A stretch of DNA of 64,000 nucleotides from Acidovorax sp. NB1 (GCF_005405905.1 NZ_BJHU01000059.1:80394-144393), one strand, 5' to 3'; counted from the first letter of the stretch, positions 47,614 through 57,504 are shown. Made by a program: numbers and translations. The notes: generated by a model not told the origin, from the letters alone.

Positions 47614-49143
47614 ATGTCCCGCACCGATACCCCCCTGCTGCACCTGCACCCCAACGACAACGTGCTGGTCGCCAAGACCGTCCTGGCCTTGGGGCAAGAG
47701 ATTGCGGAACTGGGCGTGCGCACCCGCGCCCAGGTGCCCGCCGGGCACAAGATTGCCGCGCGCCGCATTGCAGCGGGCGAGCAGGTCAAAAAATACGACA
47801 CCGTGATCGGCGTGGCCACGCGCGACCTGGAGCCCGGCGACTATGTGCACAGCCACAACCTGCAACTGGTGGACTACTACCGCGACCCGGCCTTTGGCAC
47901 CGATGTGCGGCCCGTGGATTACGTGCCCGAGGCCGAACGCGCCACCTTTGAAGGCTATGTGCGTGCCGATGGGCAGGTGGGCACGCGCAACTTCATCGGC
48001 ATCCTGTCGTCGGTGAACTGCTCGGCCACCGTGATCAAGAACATTGCCGCGCACTTCACCCCCGAGCGGCTGGCCGCCTACCCCAACGTGGACGGCGTGG
48101 TCGCGTTTGCGCAGACCAGCGGCTGCGGCATGTCGTCGCCCAGCGAGCACTTTGATGTGCTGCGCCGCACGCTGGCAGGCTATGCGCGCCACCCCAACCT
48201 GGCGGGCGTGCTCATCGTGGGCCTGGGCTGCGAGCGCAACCAGGTCGATGGGCTGGTCGAATCCCAGGGCCTGCAAACCGGCCCGCAACTGCACACCATG
48301 GTGATGCAGGACGTGGGCGGCACCCGCGCCACGATTGCCGCGGGCATTGCCGCCATTGAATCCATGCTGCCCGCCGCCAACGCGGCACGCCGCAGCACCG
48401 TGCCCGCCAGCCACCTCAAGATCGGGCTGGAGTGCGGTGGCTCGGACGGCTTCTCGGGCATCACGGCCAACCCCGCGCTGGGCGCGGCCATGGACATTCT
48501 GGTGCGCCACGGCGGCACCGCCATCCTGAGCGAGACGCCCGAAATCCACGGCGTGGAATTCATGCTCACCCGCCGCGCCATCAGCCCCGAAGTCGGCCAG
48601 AAGCTGCTGGACCGCCTGGCCTGGTGGGAGCGCTACACCGCAGGCCAGAACGCCCAGTTCAACGGCGTGGTGGGCCACGGCAACCAGGCGGGCGGGCTGG
48701 CCAACATCTTTGAAAAATCGCTGGGCAGCGCCATGAAAGGCGGCACCACGCCCCTGCGTGCGGTGTACGAATACGCCGAGCCCATCACCGAGCACGGCTT
48801 TGTGTTCATGGACTCTCCCGGCTACGACCCTGTGGCCTCTACCGGCCAGATCGCCAGCGGCGCGCAGCTCATCTGCTTCACCACCGGGCGCGGCTCCATG
48901 TTTGGCAGCAAGCCCGCGCCCACCATCAAGCTGGCCAGCAACACACCCATGTTCACCCGGCTGGAGGAAGACATGGACATCAACTGCGGCGTGGTGATTG
49001 ACGGCGAATGCACCGTGCCGGAGCTGGGGCAGCGCATCTTTGACCAGATCCTGCGCCATGCCAGCGGCGATCAAACCAAGAGCGAATTGCTGGGCCTGGG
49101 CGACCATGAGTTTGTGCCGTGGCACATGGGGATTGTGAGTTGA
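47614..49143 (+). CDS. garD: Galactarate/altronate dehydratase family enzyme (GarD/UxaA)
   Basis: A 509-residue dehydratase. Residues about 5-95 are the SAF domain (LHLHPNDNVLVAKTVLALGQ ... HKIAARRIAAGEQVKKYDTV), followed by GYVRADGQVGTRNFIGILSS and VNCSATVIKNIAAHF, VAFAQTSGCGM, IGLECGGSDGFSGITANPAL and FTTGRGSMFGSKPAPTIKLA, conserved in GarD/UxaA. It should dehydrate a C6 sugar acid to a keto-deoxy acid, with metal (Fe or Ca) at the active site. The pattern is closer to GarD (galactarate) than to UxaA (altronate), and the downstream HpaI-type aldolase agrees. The substrate stays an inference. Confidence 0.85.
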   Translation: MSRTDTPLLHLHPNDNVLVAKTVLALGQEIAELGVRTRAQVPAGHKIAARRIAAGEQVKKYDTVIGVATRDLEPGDYVHSHNLQLVDYYRDPAFGTDVRPVDYVPEAERATFEGYVRADGQVGTRNFIGILSSVNCSATVIKNIAAHFTPERLAAYPNVDGVVAFAQTSGCGMSSPSEHFDVLRRTLAGYARHPNLAGVLIVGLGCERNQVDGLVESQGLQTGPQLHTMVMQDVGGTRATIAAGIAAIESMLPAANAARRSTVPASHLKIGLECGGSDGFSGITANPALGAAMDILVRHGGTAILSETPEIHGVEFMLTRRAISPEVGQKLLDRLAWWERYTAGQNAQFNGVVGHGNQAGGLANIFEKSLGSAMKGGTTPLRAVYEYAEPITEHGFVFMDSPGYDPVASTGQIASGAQLICFTTGRGSMFGSKPAPTIKLASNTPMFTRLEEDMDINCGVVIDGECTVPELGQRIFDQILRHASGDQTKSELLGLGDHEFVPWHMGIVS

Positions 49144-49158
49144 CGCCACACCCGTGCA

Positions 49159-49221
49159 CTATCAAAAACATAGCTGCATGCGCTTGATCAACAGGCGCTA
49201 GGACCCTCTTTTTATTCAAAC
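49159..49221 (+). repeat. ATAGCT dispersed repeat, copy 10
   Basis: CTATCAAAAACATAGCTGCA ... GCGCTTGATCAACAGGCGCT ... CTTTTTATTCAAA, occupying the gap between garD and the aldehyde dehydrogenase gene of the same operon. Confidence 0.78.
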
Positions 49222-49223
49222 CC

Positions 49224-50699
49224 ATGCCAACCCCACTTTCCCTCACCCGCACCGACCTCATCCGCAACGCCAACTTCATCGGCGGCCAGTGGGCAGCGTT
49301 CTCTGGTCCTCGTCTGGGTGTGACCGACCCCGCCACTGGCGCCGTCATCACTGCGGTGCCCGACTCCGGCGCGGCAGAGGCCGTAGCCGCCCTGGACGCA
49401 GCCCACGCTGCTTTCGCCACCTGGCGCAAAGTCCCCGCCAAGCAGCGCGCCGCCATCATCAAGCGCTGGAACGACCTGGTGCTGGCACACCAGGACGACC
49501 TGGGCACCTTGATCTCGCTGGAGCAAGGCAAGCCCCTGGCCGAAGGCAGGGGCGAGGTGGCCTATGCCGCCAGCTACATCGAGTGGTTTGGCGAAGAGGC
49601 CACACGCATAAATGGCGAGATCATTCCCGCCCCGGTGCCCGGTCGGCGTATGTTTGCGCTCAAGGAGCCCATGGGCGTGGTCGCTGCCATCACGCCCTGG
49701 AACTTCCCCGCCGCGATGATCGCCCGCAAGATCGCCCCGGCCCTGGCCGCAGGCTGCACCGTGGTGTGCAAACCTGCGGAAGATACGCCGCTGACGTCTT
49801 TGGCTTTGGTGCAACTGGCCCATGAAGCGGGTGTGCCTGCGGGTGTTTTGAACATCGTCACCGCCTCGCGCCAGAACACCCCCGCCGTGGTGGACGTGTG
49901 GCTGGATGACAGCCGGGTGCGCAAGATCACCTTCACCGGCTCCACCCCCGTGGGCAAGCACTTGGCGCGGCGCAGTGCCGACACGCTCAAGAAGCTGTCT
50001 TTGGAGCTGGGCGGCAATGCACCCTTCATTGTGTTTGACGATGCCGATCTGGATGCCGCCGTGGACGGCCTGATGGCCGCCAAGTTCCGTAACGGTGGCC
50101 AGACCTGTGTCTGCCCCAACCGGGTGTTTGTGCACCGCAGCGTGTTTGACAGCTTTGCGGCCAAGCTGGCAGCCAGGGTGGCCGCGCTCCAAGTCGGCCC
50201 GGCCAGTGACCCCACTTCGCAGATCGGTCCCATGATCAATGACCGGGCGGTCGAGAAGATCGAACGCCACGTCAACGATGCCGTGGCCAAAGGGGCCAAG
50301 GTGCTCACCGGCGGCCAGCGCCTGCCCCACCTGGGGCCCAACTACTACGCGCCCACAGTGCTCAGCGGGGCCGACGCCAGCATGGCCTGTGCCTGCGAAG
50401 AAACCTTTGGCCCCGTGGCGCCGCTGACGGTGTTTGACGACGAGGCCGAGGTGATTGCAGCGGCCAACGACACGCCCTTCGGGCTGGCGGGGTACTTCTA
50501 CAGCCAGAACGTTAAGCGCATCTGGCGCGTGGCCGATCTGCTCGAAACCGGCATCGTCGGCATCAATGAAGGCGCTATTGCGGCTGAAGCTGCGCCGTTT
50601 GGGGGGGTCAAGGAGTCGGGCTATGGGCGCGAGGGATCGACCCATGGGCTGGACGACTACCTGCACACCAAGTACGTGTGCCAGGGGCAGCTGGATTGA
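49224..50699 (+). CDS. NAD(P)-dependent aldehyde dehydrogenase (succinate/ketoglutarate-semialdehyde type)
   Basis: A 491-residue enzyme of the aldehyde dehydrogenase superfamily, close to GabD. Cofactor-site motifs are ITPWNFPAAMIARKIAPAL and FTGSTPVGKHLARRSA; the general base Glu lies in LSLELGGNAPFIVFDDADLD, the catalytic Cys in FRNGGQTCVCPNRVFVH. Length is normal. In this operon it may oxidise a semialdehyde formed in sugar-acid breakdown, such as alpha-ketoglutarate or tartronate semialdehyde; the substrate cannot be read from sequence alone. Confidence 0.92.
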   Translation: MPTPLSLTRTDLIRNANFIGGQWAAFSGPRLGVTDPATGAVITAVPDSGAAEAVAALDAAHAAFATWRKVPAKQRAAIIKRWNDLVLAHQDDLGTLISLEQGKPLAEGRGEVAYAASYIEWFGEEATRINGEIIPAPVPGRRMFALKEPMGVVAAITPWNFPAAMIARKIAPALAAGCTVVCKPAEDTPLTSLALVQLAHEAGVPAGVLNIVTASRQNTPAVVDVWLDDSRVRKITFTGSTPVGKHLARRSADTLKKLSLELGGNAPFIVFDDADLDAAVDGLMAAKFRNGGQTCVCPNRVFVHRSVFDSFAAKLAARVAALQVGPASDPTSQIGPMINDRAVEKIERHVNDAVAKGAKVLTGGQRLPHLGPNYYAPTVLSGADASMACACEETFGPVAPLTVFDDEAEVIAAANDTPFGLAGYFYSQNVKRIWRVADLLETGIVGINEGAIAAEAAPFGGVKESGYGREGSTHGLDDYLHTKYVCQGQLD

Positions 50700-50776
50700 G
50701 GGGGCGCCCGCTGCACCCCAGTGACAGAACACCCCGCCCGAACACTCCTCTGAAACCCCTTCACACCGGAAACACC

Positions 50777-51583
50777 ATGCCAGCCCACAACCCCTTCAAA
50801 ACCGCCCTGGCCGAGCGCCGCCCGCAAATTGGCCTGTGGCTGTCGATGGCCGACCCCTACCTGGCCGAAGCCGCTGCCACCACGGGCTACGACTGGCTGC
50901 TGATTGACGGCGAGCATGCCCCCAACGACCTGCGCAGCACCCTGGGCGCACTGCAGGCCGTGGCTTCGCACCCCGCGCACCCCATCGTGCGGCTGGTGGA
51001 GGGCAGCACTGCACTCATCAAGCAGATGCTGGACATTGGCGCCAAGACCCTGCTGGTGCCCATGGTGGACACCGCCGAGCAAGCGTGCGGCATCGTGGCC
51101 GCCACGCAGTACCCGCCGCTGGGCATTCGCGGCGTGGGCAGCGCGGTGGGGCGCTCGTCGCTGTGGAGCAGCCGCAGCGACTACCTGTCCATCGCCGACG
51201 ACGAGGTCTGCCTGCTGGTGCAGGCCGAAACCGTGACCGCTTTGGGGAACCTGGAAACCATCTGCGCGGTGGACGGCGTGCACGGCGTGTTCATCGGCCC
51301 GGCCGACCTGGCTGCATCGATGGGCCACCGGGGCAACCCCGGCCACCCCGAGGTGCAAGCCGCCATCGAAGGTGCCATGAAAACCATCATCGCCAGCGGC
51401 AAGGCGGCCGGCACCCTCACGTCTGACCCCGTGCTGGCCCAGCGCTACCTCGACCTGGGCTGCACCTTTGTGGCGGTGGGTGTGGATGTGTTGATGTTTG
51501 CCAACGCAGCGCGCAAGCTGCGCGGGCAGTTTGCCGGGGCCGCCCCAGCGGCAGCACCGGCCAAGTCCAGCGCGGCGTATTGA
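50777..51583 (+). CDS. HpcH/HpaI-family class II aldolase (GarL-like)
   Basis: A 268-residue metal-dependent aldolase. It begins NPFKTALAERRPQIGLWLSM and shows YDWLLIDGEHAPNDL (metal and substrate loop), HPIVRLVEG, KTLLVPMVDTAEQA, YPPLGIRGVGSAVGRSSLWS and VFIGPADLAASMG. Family members split 2-keto-3-deoxy acids into pyruvate and an aldehyde; GarL gives tartronate semialdehyde from keto-deoxy-glucarate. It follows the dehydratase and dehydrogenase, completing a dehydration-aldol route. The C-terminus ends in an Ala/Pro-rich tail. Confidence 0.9.
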   Translation: MPAHNPFKTALAERRPQIGLWLSMADPYLAEAAATTGYDWLLIDGEHAPNDLRSTLGALQAVASHPAHPIVRLVEGSTALIKQMLDIGAKTLLVPMVDTAEQACGIVAATQYPPLGIRGVGSAVGRSSLWSSRSDYLSIADDEVCLLVQAETVTALGNLETICAVDGVHGVFIGPADLAASMGHRGNPGHPEVQAAIEGAMKTIIASGKAAGTLTSDPVLAQRYLDLGCTFVAVGVDVLMFANAARKLRGQFAGAAPAAAPAKSSAAY

Positions 51584-51611
51584 AGAGCCGGGTGGGTTGC
51601 ACAGCCTCTCA

Positions 51612-51675
51612 ATTCGAGGAAAAACAGGCCCTGCCGCCCTTACAGCAAGCGCAACCAGCTATCAAAATAGGAGCG
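51612..51675 (-). repeat. ATAGCT dispersed repeat, copy 11
   Basis: TTCGAGGAAAAACAGGCCCT ... CAGCAAGCGCAACCAGCTAT ... CAAAATAGGAGCG, just after the aldolase gene. Confidence 0.68.
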
Positions 51676-51726
51676 ATCAACGGCCAGTGCTGCACCCTTG
51701 GCTCCGCATCAGTGGCTTGCCCTCAC

Positions 51727-51761
51727 AAAAAAAGGCTCCTGGAACCCAGGAGCCTTTTTTT
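51727..51761. terminator. Bidirectional intrinsic terminator
   Basis: AAAAAGGCTCCTGG and CCAGGAGCCTTTTT form a long stem with a short loop, between the convergent aldolase and pmbA genes. Confidence 0.92.
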
Positions 51762-51783
51762 GCGCGGGGCAGGAGCACCCGTA

Positions 51784-53226
51784 TCAGCTGCCCGCCACCT
51801 TCATGCGGTTGACCAGGATGGAGCCCACCGTCTTGGCACCGTAGTTGTAGGCATCGGCGCCCACGGCCTCAATGCCTTTGAGCATGTCTTTCAGGTTGCC
51901 CGCGATGGTGATCTCGTGCACGGGGAAGGCGATCTTGCCGTTCTCCACCCAGAACCCGCTCGCGCCGCGCGAGTAGTCGCCTGTCACGTAGTTCACGCCC
52001 TGACCCATCAGCTCCACCACAAACAGGCCCGTGCCCAGCTTTTGCAGCATGGCATCCAGGTTGTCGCTGGCTTGCGTGAGGCGCGAAGTCATCACCAGGT
52101 TGTGCGAGCCCCCGGCGTTGCCCGTGGTCTTCATGCCCAGCTTGCGGGCCGAGTAGCTCGACAAGAAATAGCCTTCCACCCGGCCGCCCTTGACCACCTT
52201 GCGCGGCGCCACGCGCACGCCTTCTTCGTCAAACGGCGAGCTGCCCTTGCCGCCCAGAATGAACGGGTCTTCGAGGATGTCGATGTGCTTGGGGAAGACC
52301 ATCTTGCCGAGCGAGTCGAGCAAGAAGCTGCTCTTGCGGTAGAGCGAGCCGCCGCTCACCGCCTGCACAAACCCGCCCAGCAGGCCTGCGGCCAGGGTCG
52401 ATTCGAACAGCACAGGGCACTGCGTGGTGGGAATCTTGCGGCTGCCCAGGCGGCTCAGGGCGCGCTGCGCGGCGTAGCGGCCCACGGCCTCGGGCGAGGC
52501 CAGGTCGGCCGCGTTGCGCATGGAGCTGTACCAGGCGTCGCGCTGCATCTCGCCGTTTTTGCCGGGCAGCGATGCGATGGGTGCCACCGAGAAGCTGTGG
52601 CGCGAGCTGGCGTAGCCACCGCGAAAACCGCGCGTGTGGGCGCTGAAGAAATGGCTTTGCTGGGCCGACACGCCCGCGCCTTCGCTGTTGGTGATGCGGC
52701 GGTGGGTCTTGAGCGCGGCGGCCTCGCAGGCCTTGGCCATCTCGGCGGCTTCTTCGCTGGTGACGGCCCAGGGGTGGAAGAGTTGCAGGTCGCGGTGCGT
52801 GTCTGCGGGCGCGATGTCATCGGCGTCCGGCAGGCCGGCCACCGGGTCTTCGGCCGTGAAGCGGGCGATATCGTAGGCCGCTTGCACGGTCTGCTCAATG
52901 GCCTTGGTAGAAAAGTCCGACGTGCTGGCATTGCCCCGGCGGTGGCCGAGGTAGACCGTCACGCCCAGCGACTTGTCGCGGTTGCGCTCCACGTTCTCCA
53001 GCTCGCCCTTGCGCACGCTGACCGACAGGCCGCAGCCTTCGGACGCCTCGGCGCCCGCGTCGGTGGCGCCCAGCTTCTTGGCATGCGCCAGGGCGCGGTC
53101 CACCAGCTCTTCAAAAAACGGGCGGCTGTAGCTGAAGCCGCTGTCAGGGGTGCGGGAGGTGGCAGCTGCGGGCGCAGCAGCCAGCGCGCCAGGGGTGCGC
53201 GGGGCGCGTTTGGAGGGTTTATTCAT
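51784..53226 (-). CDS. pmbA: Metalloprotease PmbA/TldE-family protein
   Basis: A 480-residue cytosolic protein of the TldD/PmbA family, which with TldD processes microcin-like peptides and degrades CcdA-type antitoxins. Recognisable are ASEGCGLSVSVRKGELENVE, VTVYLGHRRGNASTSDFS, ITNSEGAGVSAQQSHFFSAH, VLFESTLAAGLLGGFVQAVS and YLLSSYSARKLGMKTTGNAG-like sequence. PmbA lacks the HExxxH zinc motif of TldD, and I see none here. Start MNKPSKRAPRTP is chosen as it precedes a typical low-complexity N-terminus; upstream frame overlaps the divergent darP promoter. Confidence 0.92.
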   Translation of the reverse strand: MNKPSKRAPRTPGALAAAPAAATSRTPDSGFSYSRPFFEELVDRALAHAKKLGATDAGAEASEGCGLSVSVRKGELENVERNRDKSLGVTVYLGHRRGNASTSDFSTKAIEQTVQAAYDIARFTAEDPVAGLPDADDIAPADTHRDLQLFHPWAVTSEEAAEMAKACEAAALKTHRRITNSEGAGVSAQQSHFFSAHTRGFRGGYASSRHSFSVAPIASLPGKNGEMQRDAWYSSMRNAADLASPEAVGRYAAQRALSRLGSRKIPTTQCPVLFESTLAAGLLGGFVQAVSGGSLYRKSSFLLDSLGKMVFPKHIDILEDPFILGGKGSSPFDEEGVRVAPRKVVKGGRVEGYFLSSYSARKLGMKTTGNAGGSHNLVMTSRLTQASDNLDAMLQKLGTGLFVVELMGQGVNYVTGDYSRGASGFWVENGKIAFPVHEITIAGNLKDMLKGIEAVGADAYNYGAKTVGSILVNRMKVAGS

Positions 53227-53290
53227 AGCGGCAGCTATGATACTTGCCGCTGTGGCGCGCTCTGCGCCACTTGTTTTTTGCCCCCACCCC

Positions 53291-53960
53291 ATGTCACGCA
53301 AACCCAAAAAAGGCTACTTTGTGAAGGGCCATTTTGTTGCCGAAGGCAGCGAACTGGACATTCAGCTCAAGGCCGAACTCAAAGGCACGCCCGATGCCAG
53401 CCGCACCGATCTCAAGCGCGAGAGCGATGAACTGCAAGACCTGGGCAAGGAGTTGCTGACCCTGCGCGCCGACCTGTTCGACGCCGTGGGCCTGCCCGAC
53501 AAGCTGGCAGACGCCCTGGCCGAAGCCCGGCGCATCACCAACTTTGAAGGCAAGCGCCGCCAGATGCAGTACGTGGGCAAGCTCATGCGCAAGCTGGATC
53601 CCGAACTGGTGGACGCTGCCCGCCAGGCGCTGGAAGAGCAGCGCAAGGGCTCGGCCACCGAAAAGCTGCAACTGCACCTGGCCGAACAATGGCGCGACCG
53701 CCTGATTGCCGACGACGACACGCTGGCCGCCTGGATGGCCGAGCACCCCACCACCGACACCCAGCAGCTGCGCGCGCTGATCCGCCAGGCGCGCAAGGAT
53801 GCGCAGCCCGCAGGTAAAGAGGCCAATGTCCAGGTCTCGCAAGGCCTGGCACCCCGCAAGGGCCGCGCCTACCGCGAGCTGTTCCAGCTGGTGCGCGAGC
53901 ACCTGGGCGGCACCGGCACGGCAGAGTCCAGCGACGTGAACGAAGACGAGGACGGCAGCG

Positions 53961-53968
<8 letters not shown>
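53291..53968 (+). CDS. darP: Ribosome biogenesis factor DarP (YjgA)
   Basis: A 225-residue, highly charged cytosolic protein of the DUF615 family that binds the late 50S particle. Family blocks: SDELQDLGKELLTLRADLFD, LADALAEARRITNFEGKRRQ, MQYVGKLMRKLD, and KGRAYRELFQLVREHL. The C-terminus is acidic (SSDVNEDEDGSDE). Its end overlaps the mog start by 8 bp. Divergent from pmbA, an arrangement conserved in many proteobacteria. Confidence 0.95.
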
Positions 53969-54563
<595 letters not shown>

Positions 54564-54579
54564 TCAGCACTTCCTCAAA

Positions 54580-54636
54580 GCAAAAATAGCTGCCACCGCC
54601 TGTCCATCAAGCGCTAGCAGCTATCTTTTTTGGAGC
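54580..54636. terminator. Terminator-like ATAGCT repeat (copy 12)
   Basis: ATAGCTGC (54586-54593) and GCAGCTAT (54617-54624) form a stem over a GC-containing loop, with A5 before and T6 after, between convergent mog and cysE. It belongs to the dispersed repeat family. Confidence 0.72.
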
Positions 54637-54664
54637 AACACTGCGCCAGGCAGGGCCGGGCGGC

Positions 54665-55444
54665 CTACTTGCCCACCAGCTCGTTGAGCTTGCCCGCCTC
54701 GAACTGCTCCTTGATCGCGGCATCACAAGGCACACAGTCCTTGTTCTGGGCATTGGCCGATAGCTTCTCGATCGCCTGCCACAAGAGCGCAATCTGGTGC
54801 TCTTGCGACGATGCGTTGTCGATCAGGCCGCGCATGGCCTGCGAGAGCGGGTCGTCTTCCTGTGTGATGCCATAGGCCGTGAACTTGCGCGCCTGCTGGG
54901 GTTCGGTCACGTCGGCGCTCTGGCCCGCCTTGGACGGGATGATGCGCGCGGGGATGCCCACGGCCGTGGCGCCTGCGGGCACGGGTTTGATGACCACGGC
55001 GTTGGAGCCGATCTTGGCGCCGTCGCCCACCTCAAACCCGCCCAGCACCTTGGCGCCCGCGCTCACCACCACGTCCTTGCCCAGCGTGGGGTGGCGCTTG
55101 GCGCCCTTGTAAAGCGAGGTGCCACCCAGGGTCACACCCTGGTAGATGGTGCAGCCATCGCCAATCTCGGCGGTCTCGCCCACCACCACGCCCATGGCGT
55201 GGTCGAAGAACACGCGCTCGCCAATCTTGGCGCCGGGGTGGATCTCGATGCCGGTGAACCAGCGCGCGAAGTGCGAGATGAAACGCCCCAGCCATTTCAG
55301 GCCGTGGTGCCAGCACCAGTGCGCGGGGCGATGCAGCCAGATCGCGTGCAGGCCCGGATAACAGGTGATCACCTCCCACGTACTGCGCGCGGCAGGATCG
55401 CGGTCGAGGATGCACTGGATATCGGAACGCAGGCGAGCGAGCAT
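54665..55444 (-). CDS. cysE: Serine O-acetyltransferase
   Basis: A 259-residue enzyme that acetylates L-serine, the first step of cysteine synthesis. The N-terminal helical part (LRSDIQCILDRDPAARSTWE; CYPGLHAIWLHRPAHW) is followed by the left-handed beta-helix of hexapeptide repeats with the catalytic His region EIHPGAKIGERVFFDHAMGV and GVTLGGTSLYKGAKRHPTLG. It is the CysE type with the short helical domain, and a C-terminal extension of about 70 residues. Length is usual. Confidence 0.94.
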   Translation of the reverse strand: MLARLRSDIQCILDRDPAARSTWEVITCYPGLHAIWLHRPAHWCWHHGLKWLGRFISHFARWFTGIEIHPGAKIGERVFFDHAMGVVVGETAEIGDGCTIYQGVTLGGTSLYKGAKRHPTLGKDVVVSAGAKVLGGFEVGDGAKIGSNAVVIKPVPAGATAVGIPARIIPSKAGQSADVTEPQQARKFTAYGITQEDDPLSQAMRGLIDNASSQEHQIALLWQAIEKLSANAQNKDCVPCDAAIKEQFEAGKLNELVGK

Positions 55445-55480
55445 CGGTTGTTATGGTTATTTGTAAATGGACTGCACAGT

Positions 55481-56284
55481 CTATCGTTTCGCCTGCGCCG
55501 TCTCGATCATGGCTTTGGCGACACCTCTCAAGATGTGGATTTCCTCAGGGCTCAACTGCGCGCGGTTGAAAAGCTGGTTAAGGCGGGGCATGAGCTTCTT
55601 GGGCGCGGCGGGGTCCAGAAAACCGATGGATGTGAGCGCCTGCTCCCAGTGGCCCAGCATGCCCGCGACCTGCGCCGCATCGGCCAGCGCGCGGGGCGGC
55701 GTCGCGTCCTGCACCGCAAAGCCGCCCAGCGCCTGGCGCCATTCGTAGGCAATCACCTGGATGGCCGCGCCCAGGTTGAGCGAGCCAAAGCCGGGGTTGG
55801 TGGGAATGGAAAGCGCCACATGGCAGCGGTAGACATCCTCGTTGGTCATGCCAAACCGCTCGGAGCCAAACAGGAAAGCCACGCCCGCCTGGCGGGCTGG
55901 TTCGGGCTCGGGCGCCTCTGGATTGGAAGCTTTTTCGGCCTCTTGCGCGCATCCATATTGCCTTGATAGCTCCTGATTCAATAGCATTTCAAAGTGGGCA
56001 CGCGGCGCGGCCGTGGGCGGGCCAAAGTCACGCGGCGTCATGGCCGTGGCGCACAGGTGGCTGATGCCGTCCAGGGCCTCATCCAGCGTGTCCACGATGC
56101 GCGCGTTGTTCAGCACATCCAGGGCGCCGCTGGCGCGCTGGATGGTTTCCTCGCGCCGCAGCACGTTGGCCCAGCGCGGGGCGACCAGCACCAGGTCGTC
56201 AAACCCCATGGTTTTCATGGCGCGGGCAGCGGCGCCCACATTGCCGGCGTGGCTGGTGTTGATCAGGACAAAACGGGTCTTCAT
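55481..56284 (-). CDS. trmJ: tRNA (cytidine/uridine-2'-O-)-methyltransferase TrmJ
   Basis: A 267-residue SPOUT-family enzyme methylating position 32 of several tRNAs. It begins RFVLINTSHAGNVGAAARAM, with GFDDLVLVAPRW and the SAM-knot VAFLFGSERFGMTNEDVYRC and LNLGAAIQVIAYEWRQAL. Residues about 100-120 (LLNQELSRQYGCAQEAEKAS) come from an in-frame copy of the dispersed ATAGCT repeat and are absent from the usual fold, so a surface loop is likely. Divergent from suhB. Confidence 0.93.
   Translation of the reverse strand: MKTRFVLINTSHAGNVGAAARAMKTMGFDDLVLVAPRWANVLRREETIQRASGALDVLNNARIVDTLDEALDGISHLCATAMTPRDFGPPTAAPRAHFEMLLNQELSRQYGCAQEAEKASNPEAPEPEPARQAGVAFLFGSERFGMTNEDVYRCHVALSIPTNPGFGSLNLGAAIQVIAYEWRQALGGFAVQDATPPRALADAAQVAGMLGHWEQALTSIGFLDPAAPKKLMPRLNQLFNRAQLSPEEIHILRGVAKAMIETAQAKR
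55929..55990 (-). repeat. ATAGCT dispersed repeat, copy 13 (inside trmJ)
   Basis: GCTTTTTCGGCCTCTTGCGC ... TATTGCCTTGATAGCTCCTG ... ATTCAATAGC; complete copy read in frame. Confidence 0.8.
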
Positions 56285-56459
56285 GGACGGGCGTGGCGAG
56301 AGGGGAAAAGCGGCCGGTTAGGCAAAAAAGGGCTCTGCGGGTAAAATCCCGCCCTCTATTGTCGCCGCCCGCATCGCCGGGACGGGCCTGACCTCCCCGC
56401 TCATCCTGTACGCAGACGCCCGCGCCACCCCGGCCGCGCGCTGCCAACCACCACAATTT

Positions 56460-57416
56460 ATGTCGTCTACTCTGCACCCCATGCTCAACGTGGCCATCAA
56501 GGCTGCACGCGCCGCCGGCGCCATCATCAACCGCGCGGCCCTGGACGTGGAATCGGTGCGGATCTCGCAAAAGCAGATCAACGACTTTGTGACCGAGGTG
56601 GACCACGCCTCCGAAAAGATCATCATCGAGACGCTGCTGACGGCCTACCCCGGCCACGGCATCCTGGCTGAAGAGTCGGGCAAGGAATACGGCGCCAGGG
56701 ATTCGGAATTTGTCTGGATCATCGACCCGCTGGACGGCACCACCAACTTCATCCACGGCTTCCCCGTGTACTGCATCAGCATCGCGCTGGCCGTCAAGGG
56801 CAAGGTCGAGCAGGCCGTGGTGTACGACCCCACCCGCAACGACCTGTTCACCGCCACCAAGGGCCGCGGCGCCTACCTGAACGAGCGCCGCATCCGCGTG
56901 AGCAAGCGCACCCAGCTCAAGGACTGCCTGATCTCCACGGGCTTCCCCTTCCGCCCAGGCGACAACTTCAAGAGCTACCTGAACATGATGGCCGACGTGA
57001 TGCAGCGCACCGCCGGCCTGCGCCGCCCCGGCGCCGCCGCGCTGGACCTGGCCTATGTGGCTGCGGGCTTCACCGATGGTTTCTTTGAAACCGGCCTGTC
57101 GATCTGGGACGTGGCCGCAGGTTCGCTGCTGGTGACCGAGGCCGGTGGCCTGGTGGGCAACTTCACGGGCGAGGCCGACTTCCTGGAGCAGCGCGAGTGC
57201 CTGGCGGGCAACCCCCGCGTGTACGGCCAGCTGGTGCCCATCCTTGGCAAGTACAGCAAGTTTGCAAGCGCTGGCGACAAGGCGGCTGTGCGCCAGGCGG
57301 CTGCGGCCGATGCACCTGAAACCGACAGCACCCCGGAGGCAGAAAGCGCTGCGGACGCAGCCGAATCGGCGGCTCCCCAGGCCGACACCGCCAAGGGCGA
57401 AGACGCGCCGTTCTAA
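56460..57416 (+). CDS. suhB: Inositol monophosphatase family protein SuhB
   Basis: A 318-residue protein. The Mg-dependent phosphatase motifs are ILAEESGKE (Glu ligand), WIIDPLDGTTNFIHGFPVYC and LSIWDVAAGSLLVTEAGG. Homologues are inositol monophosphatases and also take part in the rRNA antitermination complex with Nus factors. The last 50 residues are an Ala/Glu/Asp-rich tail (APETDSTPEAESAADAAESA) not needed for the fold. ATG at 56460 is the family start; ATG at 56481 is a possible internal one. Confidence 0.94.
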   Translation: MSSTLHPMLNVAIKAARAAGAIINRAALDVESVRISQKQINDFVTEVDHASEKIIIETLLTAYPGHGILAEESGKEYGARDSEFVWIIDPLDGTTNFIHGFPVYCISIALAVKGKVEQAVVYDPTRNDLFTATKGRGAYLNERRIRVSKRTQLKDCLISTGFPFRPGDNFKSYLNMMADVMQRTAGLRRPGAAALDLAYVAAGFTDGFFETGLSIWDVAAGSLLVTEAGGLVGNFTGEADFLEQRECLAGNPRVYGQLVPILGKYSKFASAGDKAAVRQAAAADAPETDSTPEAESAADAAESAAPQADTAKGEDAPF

Positions 57417-57504
57417 ATCCATCCACCGCGCACAGCGGTGAAGCCGACGCACGATGACCCCTGGTGAGGTCTGGTAGCTGGACCGTGCAGCGGGCGAGAC
57501 GCAC

